Origin: Enchytraeus crypticus
Taxonomy: Eukaryota; Annelida; Clitellata; Enchytraeida; Enchytraeidae
Assembly: GCA_905160935.1 (NCBI GenBank)
Contig: CAJHZI010000414.1
Coordinates: 72,501-136,500 of the forward strand
DNA: 64,000 nucleotides
Reading direction: 5' to 3'
The notes beneath the pieces are model-generated. The model saw only the letters and a program-made list of their open reading frames with translations, made no database searches and had not been told where the DNA came from. Every line of letters starts with the position of its first letter. Position 1 is the stretch's first letter. Shown here piece after piece: positions 24,822 to 57,245 of the stretch. The translations under genes were made by a program, and so were the position numbers.

Positions 24822-27800
24822 GCTAGTCTTTAGAGCTTGTCTACGTTGTTTAATTTCTTAAAGGCTTGAATGTATATAATGAGCAATTGTTCTGCAGCAC
24901 TGTTTCATATAAATTAACAATAACTAAAGTGAAATGTCATGATGACCTGCTGCTGATATAGATGTCTTCAAAAGTCTCTAAATATGAAATGTATGTAACG
25001 AAATAATGTGGTACTTCTATATTTTATACAGTCTAATGTGTAATATCTATCTTAGCATGCAATGGCTACTCAATTCTACTGAACAAATGTTACAGTGAAA
25101 CAAACAATATGTTGTTTGAATGCTATTTCTAATTATTTATATCAATTTAATTCTAATTATTTATATCAATGTTATTTCCAATTATTTACTTCTGTGTTAA
25201 TTCTAATTATTTACTTCAATGTTAATTCTAATTATTTATTTTAATGTTATTTCTAATTATTTAATTCAATGTTATTTCTAATTGTAAACGTTATTTCTAA
25301 TGTTATTTTCAGGTAGCAGAGGAAAGTGCATCAAGATGAACAACACGTGGTATAGTCCTAATGAATTTGAAGCAGTGTGCGGACGATCCAGCAGTAAGGA
25401 TTGGAAGCGAAGCATCCACTATGGCGGGAGAACACTTCAGTGCCTCATTGAGGACGGGTTACTGATACCTCACGCTGCCTGCTGTACGTGTGCCGCTTGC
25501 TGTGACGATGAAACTGTGGTAGGTGCCACTGTATACCTGTGCCATTAAGATAAACTGGTAGGTGCCACTGTATACCTGCGCCATTATGATAAAACTGTGG
25601 TAGGTGCCACTCTGTTCCTGTGCCATTATGATAAAGCTGGGGTAGGTGCCACTGTATACCTGTGCCGTTATGATGAAACTGTGGTAGGTGCCACTGTATT
25701 CTCTCTAAAACCTCACACAGTTGGTTGTGCCTATGCCACTTGCTGTAATACTTCCTTAAGCCTCTATGTTCTACACTATGTCACTATGTGCTATTATGTG
25801 GTATTATGTGGACCAGTGTTTCTATGTGCTACAGTATGTTACTACGTGTTGTTATGTGTAGAGTGGACCAGTGCTTCTATGTGCTACATTATGTTACTGT
25901 GTGCTATTATGTGTAATTATGTAGAGTGGACCAGTGCTATGTGTTACATATGTTACTTTACTATGTGTTGTTACGTGTAGAGTGGACCGGTGCGTTGGTT
26001 TATCCCGTACAAGAGGAAGAAGAGGGACGGTACGGATGATCTGCCTAACAAAAGATCTTTCTCACAGTCTTCTCAATCTTCGTTCAGCAGTCACTCGCAG
26101 AGTTCATCCAGAGAAGGTTTAACGGCTTTCCTACCTCATTAGTGACCGTCTAGAATCCCTATCGTCTATTTTATTTCATAAGATATCGAAGGATTTCTGT
26201 AATATAGGCTGCTATGAGCTATCTTGAATATGTAATAATAATAATTATTACTATAGTTATAAAAATAAAATAATATAGTATAAAATAGTATAATAAAATA
26301 ATAATAATTATTGTTACAGTTATAATAATTATAGTTATGAAAATAAAATTCTCTTACAAATTTCTATGGCAGTGTTATGACCGGTGACCGGCATTCGAGA
26401 CTGCTTTACAGATTCCTGGCAGGTTACTATCAGTCCCTTTCCATAATTAATCTTGTATCAAAATCTATCTTAGAAATGCACCTGAATATGAAGATTTATA
26501 CACTTTAATATCACTAAAATGCACAAATTCAGAAAACGCCTGAGATATTTGGCTGCAACCAGTGGCGAAGTCAGTAAGATACTCGACCGCGGATCAGTAT
26601 GTGCAGATTTAAATCCTGGGCTCACTCGTCACTGACATCGCTTTTGAGTCGGGAAACTAACGTTAACAATAGCTTTTTTTACTTTTACTTAATGTCTGGT
26701 TTGTGCCATGCAGGCAGTGTGTCCCAGGCTGCTGGGTCTGAGGGCTCGGCACAGTTCATCATCAGCGGTGGAGCCTCGGCTGAGTCTAAGGAGCTGCTGC
26801 ACGTCGTTACTGCTGATCAGCTCTCTGCCATCAATATCGGTGATTTATCAGTCATTTATATTTTCTATATATTTTTGTGAATTATATTGTAATTTATATT
26901 AATTTCCTGGGCGAGCCCAGGATTTGAACCCTGCTTGTACTGATCCGCGGTCGAGTGTCTTACCGATTTCGCCACTGGCTGGAGTCAGTGGATTGATTGA
27001 TTGATTGATAGATAGATTTATTGATAGATATATTTATTTATTGATTGATAGATATATAGATAGATTTATTTATTTATTGATTGAATAATTGATAGATTTA
27101 TTGATTGATTGATAGATAGATTGATTGATTGACTGATTGATTGATTGATAGATTTATTGATTGATTGATTTATTTATTTAGAGCCTGTTTGTCTATGGTT
27201 ACAGATCAGCTGCTTACAGGATCATCACTGCTGCAGACACCTGGAGTACAGCTGTTGTCTCCTAACATTGGCAGCAGTGTTGTCAGCTCTGACGCTCTCT
27301 CTAGCAGCAGCAGCAGCTGTGTCAGCAGCTTGGCAGCAGCTGAGGCAGCTGAGCAGAAGTCATGGGCTCAGCTGGAAGAGGTGTGGCAGAATCATTACTC
27401 TATTTAGTTGTAGAATCATTACTGTAGTTAATTCGTAGAATCATTACTCTAGTTAATTCGTAGAATCATTACTCTATTTAGTTGTAGAATCATAACTCTA
27501 TTTAGTCGTAGAATCATTACTCCATTTAGTTGTAGAATCATTACTCTATTTAGTTGTAGAATCATTACTCTAGCTAATTTGTAGAATCATTACTCTATTT
27601 AGTTGTAGAATCATTACTCTATTTAGTTGTAGAATCATTACTCTAGTTAATTCGTAGAATCATTACTCTATTTAGTTGTAGAATCATTACTCTAGTTAAT
27701 TCGTAGAATCATTACTCTATTTAGTTGTAGAATCATTACTCTAGTTAATTCGTAGAATCATTACGTAGTCATTTAATTGTATAACAGGTGTGCAGAGAAC

Positions 27801-28405
27801 TTATCAACGTAAGCATAACAACAACAACTTGCCATTTTGTTTCTTTTTTCCTTTGCGAGTCTTTGCGATGAACTGAAGCTTGGATAATTCAATAATCTTG
27901 TTAGTCTCATTTGCTTATAGAAGTCTGCAAGTACTATCACATAAATTCTAGTCATCATCATCAGCTTCTTCATCGTCTTCATCAACATCATCTTCCTTTG
28001 AATCCCAGTATAACAAAGGGTCTGGATTAGACAATTTTGTAGCAAATTTTTGGACTGTATGCACTAACCAACCGAATACCCTTTTCTGACGTTGGTTTGG
28101 ATCTTAGCGCTTCGTAATTCTAGTACCTCTGTTAAATGTACTAATGATTTACTGTCGGTTTTTCTCGCTGTTATTTCATACGTTATTTCTCACTGTTATT
28201 TCAGATGTTATTTCTCGCTGTTATTTCAGATGGCAGATGCTCTACAGCAGCAGGTGCAAGGCTTGAAGGAGCTGATAACAGCTGCACGTAGAGAGTCATT
28301 GGTTGCTCGTGCATCGGCTCTGCAGCAACTCAAACTACAGCTAGACACTGAGCGCAGAAATGTGCGTTAAATCCTCTTATCATCGTCATCATCATCATCA
28401 TCATC

Positions 28406-28441
<36 letters not shown>

Positions 28442-29360
28442 TTCCCTTGAATCCCAGTTTAACTAGGGTCGGGATACGAATAGACTGTCTCAAATCCTCT
28501 CTGTCCTGCATCATATCATTAGCCAATCCCCTATTTGAGACCTTTACATTCGTTTACATTTTTGTAGCAATTTCTGAAACCTAGGCGCTCACCAACCGAA
28601 TGCCCTTTCTGACGTTTGGTAAAATCCTTCTATAATCTATCAATCAATAAAGTAATCAACCAATCAATTGACCAATTTATTTATTTATCTATTAATCAAC
28701 TATAATGACAATCGTCAATCAAGCATTCAGTGAATAAAAATAACCGTTAAATTATAAATCAATCAATTCATCTATTAGTGAGTAAGTCAATCGATCAAAT
28801 AATCAATTCTAAAGTCAATCATTTAATCATTCAGGCAAGCAATTCAAGACTGTGAATTTCACTTGGAATGGCTCAACTATAATATGTTAATATAGTAATT
28901 GTCGTTCATAGTAACATATAAATACATGTAAGTAATGTAGCGTGTTATGCATGTTAATATAACAGTATTTAACTTCTTTACATCTCTAACGCCTTCCTCA
29001 CGTAAGGAACCTGATATTAAATCTTCAACTTTTACTATATCATGTTTCTGTGTTGCTACGTTACAGGCGTTGCAGGGGATGCAAATAGAATCTCAGATGA
29101 TGCTTAGCAAAGCTCTGGCTGACGCCAAAACTTTAAAGGACATAGCCTTGCAGGAAGCCCTGGCGCAGGCTAGGGCTGAGCTACAGCCCAGTGGTAGCGC
29201 CGGGGCTTCCTCTGAGAACTCGACCGTCTGCTCGACGTGCGACAAAACTAACGTGAACCTGTGGAGCGTGTCGAGTGACTCTGAGAGAGACAACGAGGCA
29301 GCAGAGGCAGCAGTTATCAGAGCAGCTGCTTCTAGTGATCAGCTCCTCCATACTGATTAA
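24332..29360 (+). CDS. DEAF1: DEAF1-type SAND-domain transcription factor (7 exons)
   Basis: Exons 24332-24821, 25313-25518, 25981-26116, 26714-26839, 27205-27380, 28230-28361 and 29067-29360 join in phase (1, 0, 1, 1, 0, 0) to 519 residues. The acidic, Ser-rich N-terminus is followed by the pre-SAND segment ([19 protein letters not shown]) and the SAND domain at about 160-235 ([36 protein letters not shown]). Next come [14 protein letters not shown], a likely nuclear localisation signal, and a KSWAQLEE coiled-coil region. All match vertebrate DEAF1 in order, with KFGSGSRGKC bridging the first intron as KFGSGGRGRC does in human. SAND domains bind TTCG-containing DNA. The C-terminal MYND zinc finger of vertebrate and fly DEAF1 is not seen: only a CSTC pair remains before an acidic tail and stop. 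Assignment to DEAF1 rather than GMEB rests on the CTCAACCDD cysteine run. The first intron uses a GC donor. Confidence 0.93.
25140..25305. repeat. 22-bp array ending at the exon 2 acceptor
   Basis: Units of TTCTAATTATTTATTTCAATG plus TTA repeat about seven times. The last, shortened copy (TTCTAATGTTATTTTCAG) supplies the acceptor itself. Confidence 0.85.
25313..25518 (+). CDS. DEAF1: DEAF1 exon 2 (SAND domain core)
   Basis: Begins after TTATTTTCAG and ends at ACTGTG before GTAGGT, phase 0. Encodes [19 protein letters not shown] through CCDDETV. Confidence 0.92.
25507..25710. repeat. Tandem array of the exon 2 donor (5 copies)
   Basis: A 39-42 bp unit begins with the last exon codons (GATGAAACTGTG) and the donor GTAGGTGCC. 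GTAGGT occurs at 25519 (used), 25558, 25600, 25642 and 25684. Reading from the exon into the first extra unit soon meets a stop. Confidence 0.9.
25780..25985. repeat. Tandem copies of the exon 3 acceptor
   Basis: The unit TGTAG|AGTGGACCAGTG...CTATGTG contains the acceptor and the first exon 3 codons. Acceptor-like AG|AGTGGACC sits at 25862, 25925 and 25981 (used), and a further GTGGACCAGTG copy without the AG lies near 25806. Confidence 0.85.
25981..26116 (+). CDS. DEAF1: DEAF1 exon 3
   Basis: [17 protein letters not shown] matches human SGPVRLFVPYKRRKK. A Ser/Gln-rich stretch then runs to a GTTTAA donor in phase 1. Confidence 0.9.
26345..26457 (-). mobile_element. SINE-C fragment in DEAF1 intron 3
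   Basis: The minus strand reads TTAATTATGGAAAGGGACTGATAGTAACCTGCCAGGAATCTGTAAAGCAGTCTC, matching SINE-C. It is flanked by AT-rich simple sequence in the place of the TTA tail. Confidence 0.65.
26551..26678 (+). mobile_element. SINE-A in DEAF1 intron 3
   Basis: GCAACCAGTGGCGAAGTCAGTAAGA head, CCGCGGATCAGTATGTG, a B-box with one change (GATTTAAATCC), then the family body. It ends about 35 bp before the exon 4 acceptor. Confidence 0.85.
26714..26839 (+). CDS. DEAF1: DEAF1 exon 4
   Basis: Acceptor CATGCAG, donor GTGATT. Phase 1 on both sides, 126 bp, so it can be skipped without a frame change. Encodes a Gly/Ala/Ser-rich linker ([17 protein letters not shown]). Confidence 0.8.
26908..26984 (-). 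mobile_element. SINE-A, 3'-truncated, with inverted tip
   Basis: Contains the GGGCGAGCCCAGGATTTGAACC to CGCCACTGG head region on the minus strand. It then shows a short inverted piece, GGAGTCAGTGG, at the SINE's 5' end. Confidence 0.75.
26985..27182. repeat. (GATT)n tract
   Basis: GATTGATTGATAGATAGATTTATT-type repeat between a SINE-A and exon 5. Confidence 0.9.
27205..27380 (+). CDS. DEAF1: DEAF1 exon 5
   Basis: Acceptor GGTTACAG, donor GTGTGG. Encodes [18 protein letters not shown], a Ser run, and [10 protein letters not shown]; the last block aligns with human RSWLYLEE. Confidence 0.85.
27388..27770. repeat. 24-bp array starting just after the exon 5 donor
   Basis: Units GTAGAATCATTACTCTATTT plus AGTT and GTAGAATCATTACTCTAGTT plus AATTC, about 15 copies. 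The first unit begins 8-12 bp into the intron. Confidence 0.9.
27935..28100 (-). mobile_element. GAT-tailed LINE 3' fragment
   Basis: On the minus strand: a CCAACGTCAGAAAAGGGTATTCGGTTGGT-like block, then CTGGGATTCAAAGGAAGATGATG and a (GAT/GAA)n tail. Same family as 30755-31055. Confidence 0.65.
28230..28361 (+). CDS. DEAF1: DEAF1 exon 6 (coiled coil)
   Basis: [20 protein letters not shown] and following heptads continue the SWxxLEE helix. The acceptor TTATTTCAG is present two to three times in tandem just upstream (28189-28229). Donor GTGCGT, phase 0, 132 bp. Confidence 0.85.
28375..28622 (-). mobile_element. GAT-tailed LINE 3' fragment with long (ATC)n tail
   Basis: Minus strand: CCAAACGTCAGAAAGGGCATTCGGTTGGTGAGCG..., then GTTAAACTGGGATTCAAGGGAAG(ATG)n. 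The tail has at least fifteen triplets. Confidence 0.7.
28625..28860. repeat. Degenerate (AATC)n sequence
   Basis: CAATCAATCAATAAAGTAATCAACC-type sequence, interrupted; no gene seen. Confidence 0.55.
29067..29360 (+). CDS. DEAF1: DEAF1 exon 7 (last)
   Basis: Acceptor [32 protein letters not shown] continues the helix, then comes [11 protein letters not shown] and an acidic, Ala-rich tail to TAA. A MYND finger would start with a CxxC like this one, but no further Cys/His ligands follow. A GTGAAC directly after the DKTN codons could be a donor to a MYND exon, but I found none downstream. Confidence 0.85.
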   Translation, partial: ALQGMQIESQMMLSKALADAKTLKDIALQEALAQARAELQPSGSAGASSENSTVCSTCDKTNVNLWSVSSDSERDNEAAEAAVIRAAASSDQLLHTD

Positions 29361-29890
29361 GTTATCTCTTCTATTGTACTGTTGCCGAGTTTTAAATGAA
29401 CGACGCTGTTGATACTGTTTAATTTAACTCTCAAATACTGCTGATACTGCTGATATAGCGACGTACGGGTCGTGATGGTTGGTTAATGTCTTATATCAGA
29501 TTTTATATTATTAGTATCGTATTATTTGATTGAAAGTGAAGAATTAATTTTGACGGTTGTCGCTACCATATAATACTCAGTCGTTTTTTATATTCACTGC
29601 ATTCGCTTAATGTGATGTTACAATAGTGACGTGTTTTAAGACAGTAGCTTTTCTTCCAGTCAAACCGTGCTGAAACTGAATATGTAAACAGCGCAGTGAC
29701 TAGAGCAGCAGGTGATGAAGAGTAGAATCTTTAGGGCACACGTCAGTGCTTTCGTGGCCTTTGTGTCCTTTTTCACTTGATCTCATGTATTTCTTTAGAA
29801 TGATATAGCCTATAGTGAAGTAAATATGATTCAATTCTATTTAAAAATGTCTGATCCTTAAGTCTACGAGTTCAAAGCTTGATCGAACGT
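29361..29890. other. DEAF1 3' flank
   Basis: Probable 3' untranslated region and spacer. I see no clear AATAAA signal and no repeat family. Confidence 0.45.
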
Positions 29891-29894
29891 ATCA

Positions 29895-30122
29895 TGGAAT
29901 GTCTTAATAGCGTAGGGGTAACGTCATGAAGTTTTAACTGACAGATCCTGAAGTGAATTGAACCCTCGTGGGTTCGAATCCCAACCGCGCTGATCTGAAA
30001 GTAACATCACGGACATTCACTGGACTGGCTATACGGAAAATGGTCTAAATTGCCTAACGGTTTAAACATGTGATTTTAAAAGTGATAGATATCAACATAG
30101 TTGATCATTTCACTAAAATTTG
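29895..30122 (+). mobile_element. SINE-B, near full length
   Basis: A-box-like TTAATAGCGTAGGGG, then CGTCATGAAGTTTTAACTGACAGATCCTGA, B box GGGTTCGAATCCC, and the body ending ATCAACATAGTTGATCATTTCACT. Confidence 0.85.
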
Positions 30123-30261
30123 AGCTTACATTTTTTACGTATTTTACTATACTTTACAGCATCACTTGGGACTGGCAACAATTATAATTATCTATAAACT
30201 GTCTAACGGTAACTTGAGATATTAAAAGTGACAGTTATCATCACAGGTTTACTGTAATGTG

Positions 30262-30460
30262 TGTTTAATGCTTTTTACCCGTATTGTGTCCGAGTTTCTG
30301 AAGAATAGGCCAACCTTGGACTGCACGTATCTAAAAGGCGACAAAGCACCAAGATCCAATCAGAAAGGGCGTTCGATTTGGAGGAGCCTAGAATCTCTTC
30401 AACATTTCTGATCCCGACTTCAGTTAAACTGGGATTCAAGGGAAGATGATGATGATGTGA
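30262..30460 (+). mobile_element. GAT-tailed LINE 3' fragment
   Basis: TTGTGTCCGAGTTTCTGAAGAATAGG, CAGAAAGGGCGTTCGATTTGG, then CAGTTAAACTGGGATTCAAGGGAAGATGATGATG. Confidence 0.7.
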
Positions 30461-30523
30461 AGTTTTTAATAGGAACAACTTCTGTAGCAGGAAACTGTGA
30501 GAACATGCAATCAGATGGCGATA

Positions 30524-30685
30524 AAAGCTGGTAAAGCTAAGGTTAACGTCAGTTTCCTCTCTCGAAAGCAATGTCAGTGACGGGCGAGCCCAAGATTTTA
30601 ACCCGCATCAACTGATCCGCGGTCGAGTGTCTTACCGACTTCGCCACTGGCTGGAGCCAGTGGCGAAGTCGGTAAGACACTAAGT
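30524..30685 (-). mobile_element. SINE-A with a fold-back 5' end
   Basis: A complete minus-strand copy to 30659. At its 5' end the last 26 bp (GTGTCTTACCGACTTCGCCA plus CTGGCT) are followed, after GG, by their exact inverse up to about 30685. Confidence 0.85.
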
Positions 30686-30754
30686 CGGTAAGACCAGCGA
30701 TCTCGAACACTTGTCAACGAGAGATGATCAATCTAGTTCAGTGACTGATGTGAA

Positions 30755-31055
30755 GCATCATTCCCCGTGTTGCGTCCGGGTTGTTTGAAGAATAGACCAC
30801 ACGGTGACTGCACGTGTCGTAGAAGGCAACTAAAGCATTAAGATCCAAACAAACGTCAGAAAGGGCATTCGGTTGGTGAGCGTTTGGACTCCAGAAATTG
30901 CTACAAAATATTCTAAGACGAATGGAAGTGATTTTGATATGGTATGGGACAGAGAGGAGTGGAGAAGGCCCATTCGAATGCAGACCCTAGTTAAACTGGG
31001 ATTAAAGAGAAGAAGATGAAGACGCTGATGATGTAGAAGATGATGATGATTGATT
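30755..31055 (+). mobile_element. GAT-tailed LINE, longest copy
   Basis: The 3' part translates as WDREEWRRPIRMQTLVKLG before the tail, a typical LINE ORF2 C-terminal end ('DREEWRR'). The tail is GAAGATGAAGACGCTGATGATG. The upstream block AGAATAGACCACACGGTGACTGCACG is shared with the copies at 20390 and 30262. Confidence 0.7.
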
Positions 31056-31082
31056 AAAATTCTCCTAGACGCCTTCGATTAG

Positions 31083-31162
31083 GTAACGCTGTTAAAACTA
31101 ATATTAACGTCAGTTTCCTTACTCCAAAGTGATGTCAGTGACGGGCGAGCCCAGGATTTGAT
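31083..31162 (-). mobile_element. SINE-A fragment near the 3' end of KCNQ1
   Basis: Carries the 3' part from GCTCGCCCGTCACTGACATCAC to GTTTTAACAGC on the minus strand. The head is replaced by GATTAGATTAGATTAATCC. Confidence 0.7.
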
Positions 31163-31249
31163 TAGATTAGATTAATCCTAGTGGAGAGCCTAGGCTATGG
31201 CAGAACTGTATGGTGACACAAGATGGTAGAACATTAGCCTAGGGCGGAA

Positions 31250-31368
31250 CTAGATTCGAAACAGTATGGCTGAACAAGATGGCGATATAGTATGGCTGAA
31301 CAAGATGGCGAAACAGTATGGCGGAACAAGATGGTGAAACAGTATGGCGGAACAAGATGGCGGTGGAC
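31250..31368. repeat. 26-bp array directly after the KCNQ1 stop codon
   Basis: Plus-strand unit AGTATGGCGGAACAAGATGG plus CGAAAC, about 4.5 copies. It starts within a few bases of the stop codon on the gene's strand, so it is in the 3' untranslated region. Confidence 0.85.
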
Positions 31369-31369
31369 G

Positions 31370-53958
<22,589 letters not shown>

Positions 53959-53971
53959 AGCTGGAGCCACC

Positions 53972-54335
53972 AGTGGAATGATTTAATCCATACGGATCAA
54001 TCCAGACATTTCCCGGAGTTATTTAATCCGTTGAATTTTATTCCTTCCTTCAGTTATGCTGAGTGATTTAGGCTAGTACATTGAAATCTTTTCCATTATC
54101 TTCTGCAAGCAACTGATATGATTTCATCCTCCTCCTTCAATTGAGTAACTGGAATGAATTAATCCATACGAATCAATCCAGAGATTTCCCGGAGTTATTT
54201 AATCCAAAGAATTATCGTCCTTGCTTCAGTTATGTAGAGTGATTTAATTAATGTAAATCTTTTCCATTATCTTCCGCAAGCAGTTGATATGATTTCAGCC
54301 ATTGAATCCTCTTCCTTCAATTGAGTAACTAGAAT
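53972..54335. repeat. Direct duplication of about 180 bp at the 5' end of KCNQ1
   Basis: Two copies (from about 53972 and 54151), each with GGAATGA.TTAATCCATACG, TTTCCCGGAGTTATTTAATCC, TCTTTTCCATTATCTTC.GCAAGCA and CTTCAATTGAGTAACT. They start just upstream of exon 1 and could include promoter or 5' UTR sequence. Confidence 0.85.
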
Positions 54336-54462
54336 GATTTCTGGAAATTTGATCATGATTGGGGATTATATGTCACTGATTTCCTGTAGAAATATTTCAT
54401 ACTTAATAAATAAATAACAATTATACTCGACCAGGCGGCACAGCTAGTCTCGATGAACGAAT

Positions 54463-54776
54463 GCCTCAATAGCGCAATGGTTTGAGGTGAAGATAACGTC
54501 ACGAAGTTTTAAAATGACAGATCCTGAGGTGAACTGAACTCTCGTGGGTTCGATTCCCAGCCGCGCTGATCTGAGAGTAAAATCTCGGACATTCACTGGA
54601 CTGTTTATAGGGAAAATGGTCTAAATTGCCAAATGGTTTAAACATGTGGCAGTAAATCAATCAATCAATCAATAAGAATTAAATATCCGGTCCTCGCCAT
54701 AAGGCAACGTCAGGGACTTCTTTGTAAAAGCGATAGATCTCAACATAGTTGATCATTTCACTATAATGCGTGTTTA
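54463..54776 (+). mobile_element. SINE-B interrupted by a LINE tip
   Basis: GCCTCAATAGCGCAATGGTTTGAGG head, B box GGGTTCGATTCCC and body. At 54655-54727 it holds an inverted ATTG-tailed LINE 3' tip (CAATCAATCAATAAGAATTAAATATCCGG). After it the SINE resumes with GATAGATCTCAACATAGTTGATCATTTCACT. Confidence 0.85.
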
Positions 54777-54779
54777 CTT

Positions 54780-55295
54780 TTCTAGTTTCTAGATTTCTAC
54801 TGATCAAGTTAATTAATTAACAGCATTACCATAAAACCACCAAAAGAATGTTTTAGTAGTTATGGACATAATATGTAATACTATGGTGGTTTCCTAGTAT
54901 TTGCTAAACTAGCGCTCCGAAATTTAAAGACGCTATGTTTTAAAAATTTGCTTCAATAAATTACATCCGCCTTTTTTAGGATTTGTTGACAAGGTAGGAC
55001 ATGCGCTGGGGCGAAATACGTTGAACTTATGAAAATACACTTATAAAGGGGAGGTGAGGGGATGTCATAATTTAAGCTAAATATTTAACATAGAGTATGC
55101 CAAGAAATGACGACATCTGATTAAAACATGACGATATAAGTAAAATATAACAATTTTAAACCAAAACTATGTCTATGACTATAACATGATTATGACGATA
55201 TATGACTACAACATGACGGTATATGACTGACAAATTTCAAAATCGAATATGCGCTTCTAATGTTAAAGCCAGACTCTTTCACAGTACAATAATAG
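54780..55295. other. Gene-free stretch upstream of KCNQ1
   Basis: AT-rich with a short TATGACTA(C/T)AACATGAC repeat near 55110-55235. No exon seen. Confidence 0.5.
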
Positions 55296-55299
55296 TATA

Positions 55300-55485
55300 A
55301 TACAGTTTGGTATTATACTATTATACAGTACAGCATAGTACAGTACAGTACAGTTTATTACAGTACAGTACAGTACAGTACAGCATAAGTACCGTGCGAT
55401 ACAGTATAATACTATACAATGCAATACAATACAGCATAATAAAATACAATAGAATAAAACAGAGTAAAATAAAATTCAAAGCACT
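55300..55485. repeat. (CAGTA)n-type microsatellite
   Basis: ACAGTACAGTACAG and ATACAATACAGC units. Confidence 0.85.
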
Positions 55486-55659
55486 AAACTAAAATGTGAA
55501 ACCACACAATACATAACTCCACTCTTCACTATAACCCCCCCCCCATCTCTCTCTCGGTAATTAATTAATCGAATGAACCCTGAGGAGAGACTAAAAGCTC
55601 TTCTCTCGGCTCTAATGTAATTAGAATTTCCTGCGCGGATTTACCCACAGCGCATTACA

Positions 55660-55975
55660 GCATGGCAGTGGGGTACAGTGAGGTACAGGGCGCTACAGTG
55701 AGGTACAGTGGGGGTACAGGGCTTTACAGTGCGGTACAGTGAGGTACAGGGCGGTACAATTGTGTACAACTAGGTACAGTTGGATAAAGTTCAGTTCAGA
55801 GGGGTACAGTTAGACATTATGTTAGAGTGCGGTACGGTAGTACAGTGCGATACAGTGATGTACAGCCAGATACAGTGTGGTACTGTTCGGTACACTGGGG
55901 TACTGTGTGATAGACTCTGGTACAGATGTACAGTGCGGTACAGTGTGGTACAGTGCGGTACAGAGTCATACAATA
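55660..55975. repeat. GGTACAGTG array
   Basis: About 28 units of 10 bp, GTGAGGTACA / GTGCGGTACA. Confidence 0.85.
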
Positions 55976-55999
55976 AGTTGTGCATACTTCATTTCTAAC

Positions 56000-56600
56000 A
56001 ATATATTTATTCCTCCTACATTTCTAACAATAATTTATTCCTGCTACATTTCTAACAATATATTTATGCCTACTACTTTTCTAACAGTAAAAATTTAGAC
56101 TACTGCACTTTCAAGAAGAAACGTTGACTAATGCATTTCAGACAGTAATTTTAGGACTGCTACATTTATAACAATATATTTATGACTATTACATGTATAA
56201 AAATTATTTTATGACTACTACATTTTAGCAATTAATTTATGACTTTATTTTACTAACAATAAATTTTGACTACTGTATTTCTAACAATTTATGACTACTG
56301 TATTTCTAACAATTTATGACTACTGCATTTCTAACAATTTATGACTACTGCATTTCTAACAATTTATGACTACTGTATTTCTAACAATTTATGACTACTG
56401 TATTTCTAACAATTTATGACTACTGTATTTCTAACAATTTATGACTACTGTATTTCTAACAATTTATGACTACTGTATTTCTAACAATTTATGACTACTG
56501 TATTTCTAACAATTTATGACTACTGTATTTCTAACAATAAATTTACCACTTTACATTCCTAACAAGAATTTTTTGACTACTACAATTCTAACCATAAGCT
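56000..56600. repeat. 25-bp array ACTACTGTATTTCTAACAATTTATG
   Basis: Degenerate at both ends, and eleven near-identical units at about 56270-56545. Confidence 0.9.
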
Positions 56601-56962
56601 TTGACTACTACATTACTACTACAACATTCTTCAGAAAAATTCATTGCTTTATTTACTCTATCTTATCTTCTCTAATCCACTCTACGCCTAGCCGGCAACG
56701 TGCGATGCTATAATATCCAAGAAACAAACAGCAAATCCGAGCGTGCTATCACATCTCTACGGCTTCATCAGGTAGGGATGTAGCTCTTACACTGAGCTAG
56801 AGCTAAGGCGTGTCTTATTGGCATGATAGAGTCATGCGCTCACGTGACGCTATCCCTACAGATTTAATTCCGTGCAGTCTTCATCACGCAGTCCTGCATG
56901 ACAGCCCGGTGATAATCACAGAAAAATCCTGCTAGTTCCCAAGCTATAGGCTACCTAATAAA

Positions 56963-57245
56963 TAATAATAATAATAATAATAACCTCCGACAATTTCAAT
57001 AGCGGTGTCATGGCCGGTGTCCGGCTGCGAGACCGTCTTACGGGTTCCTGGCAGGTTACTATCAATCCTTTCCATGGTTAATCATATCTTTGCTATTGAT
57101 AGCGCCAATCGGCAGCAAACTCCGATACAAGATTAACCTTCCACGGGTCCAAGGGGATATCCATCATTACTTGACTGACTTGGGCTTTGAACCCAGGCCA
57201 CTTGTATCCGAGGCGAACACTCTAACCGTTACACCATATCCCCTA
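56963..57245 (-). mobile_element. SINE-C, near full length, tRNA-derived head
   Basis: On the minus strand the head is GGGGATATGGTGTAACGG, then TTAGAGTGTTCGCCTCGGAT and the B box GGGTTCAAAGCCC, a clear tRNA fold order. The body AATCTTGTATCGGAGTTTGC...GGTTCCTGGCAGG follows. The tail is (TTA)n. Confidence 0.85.
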
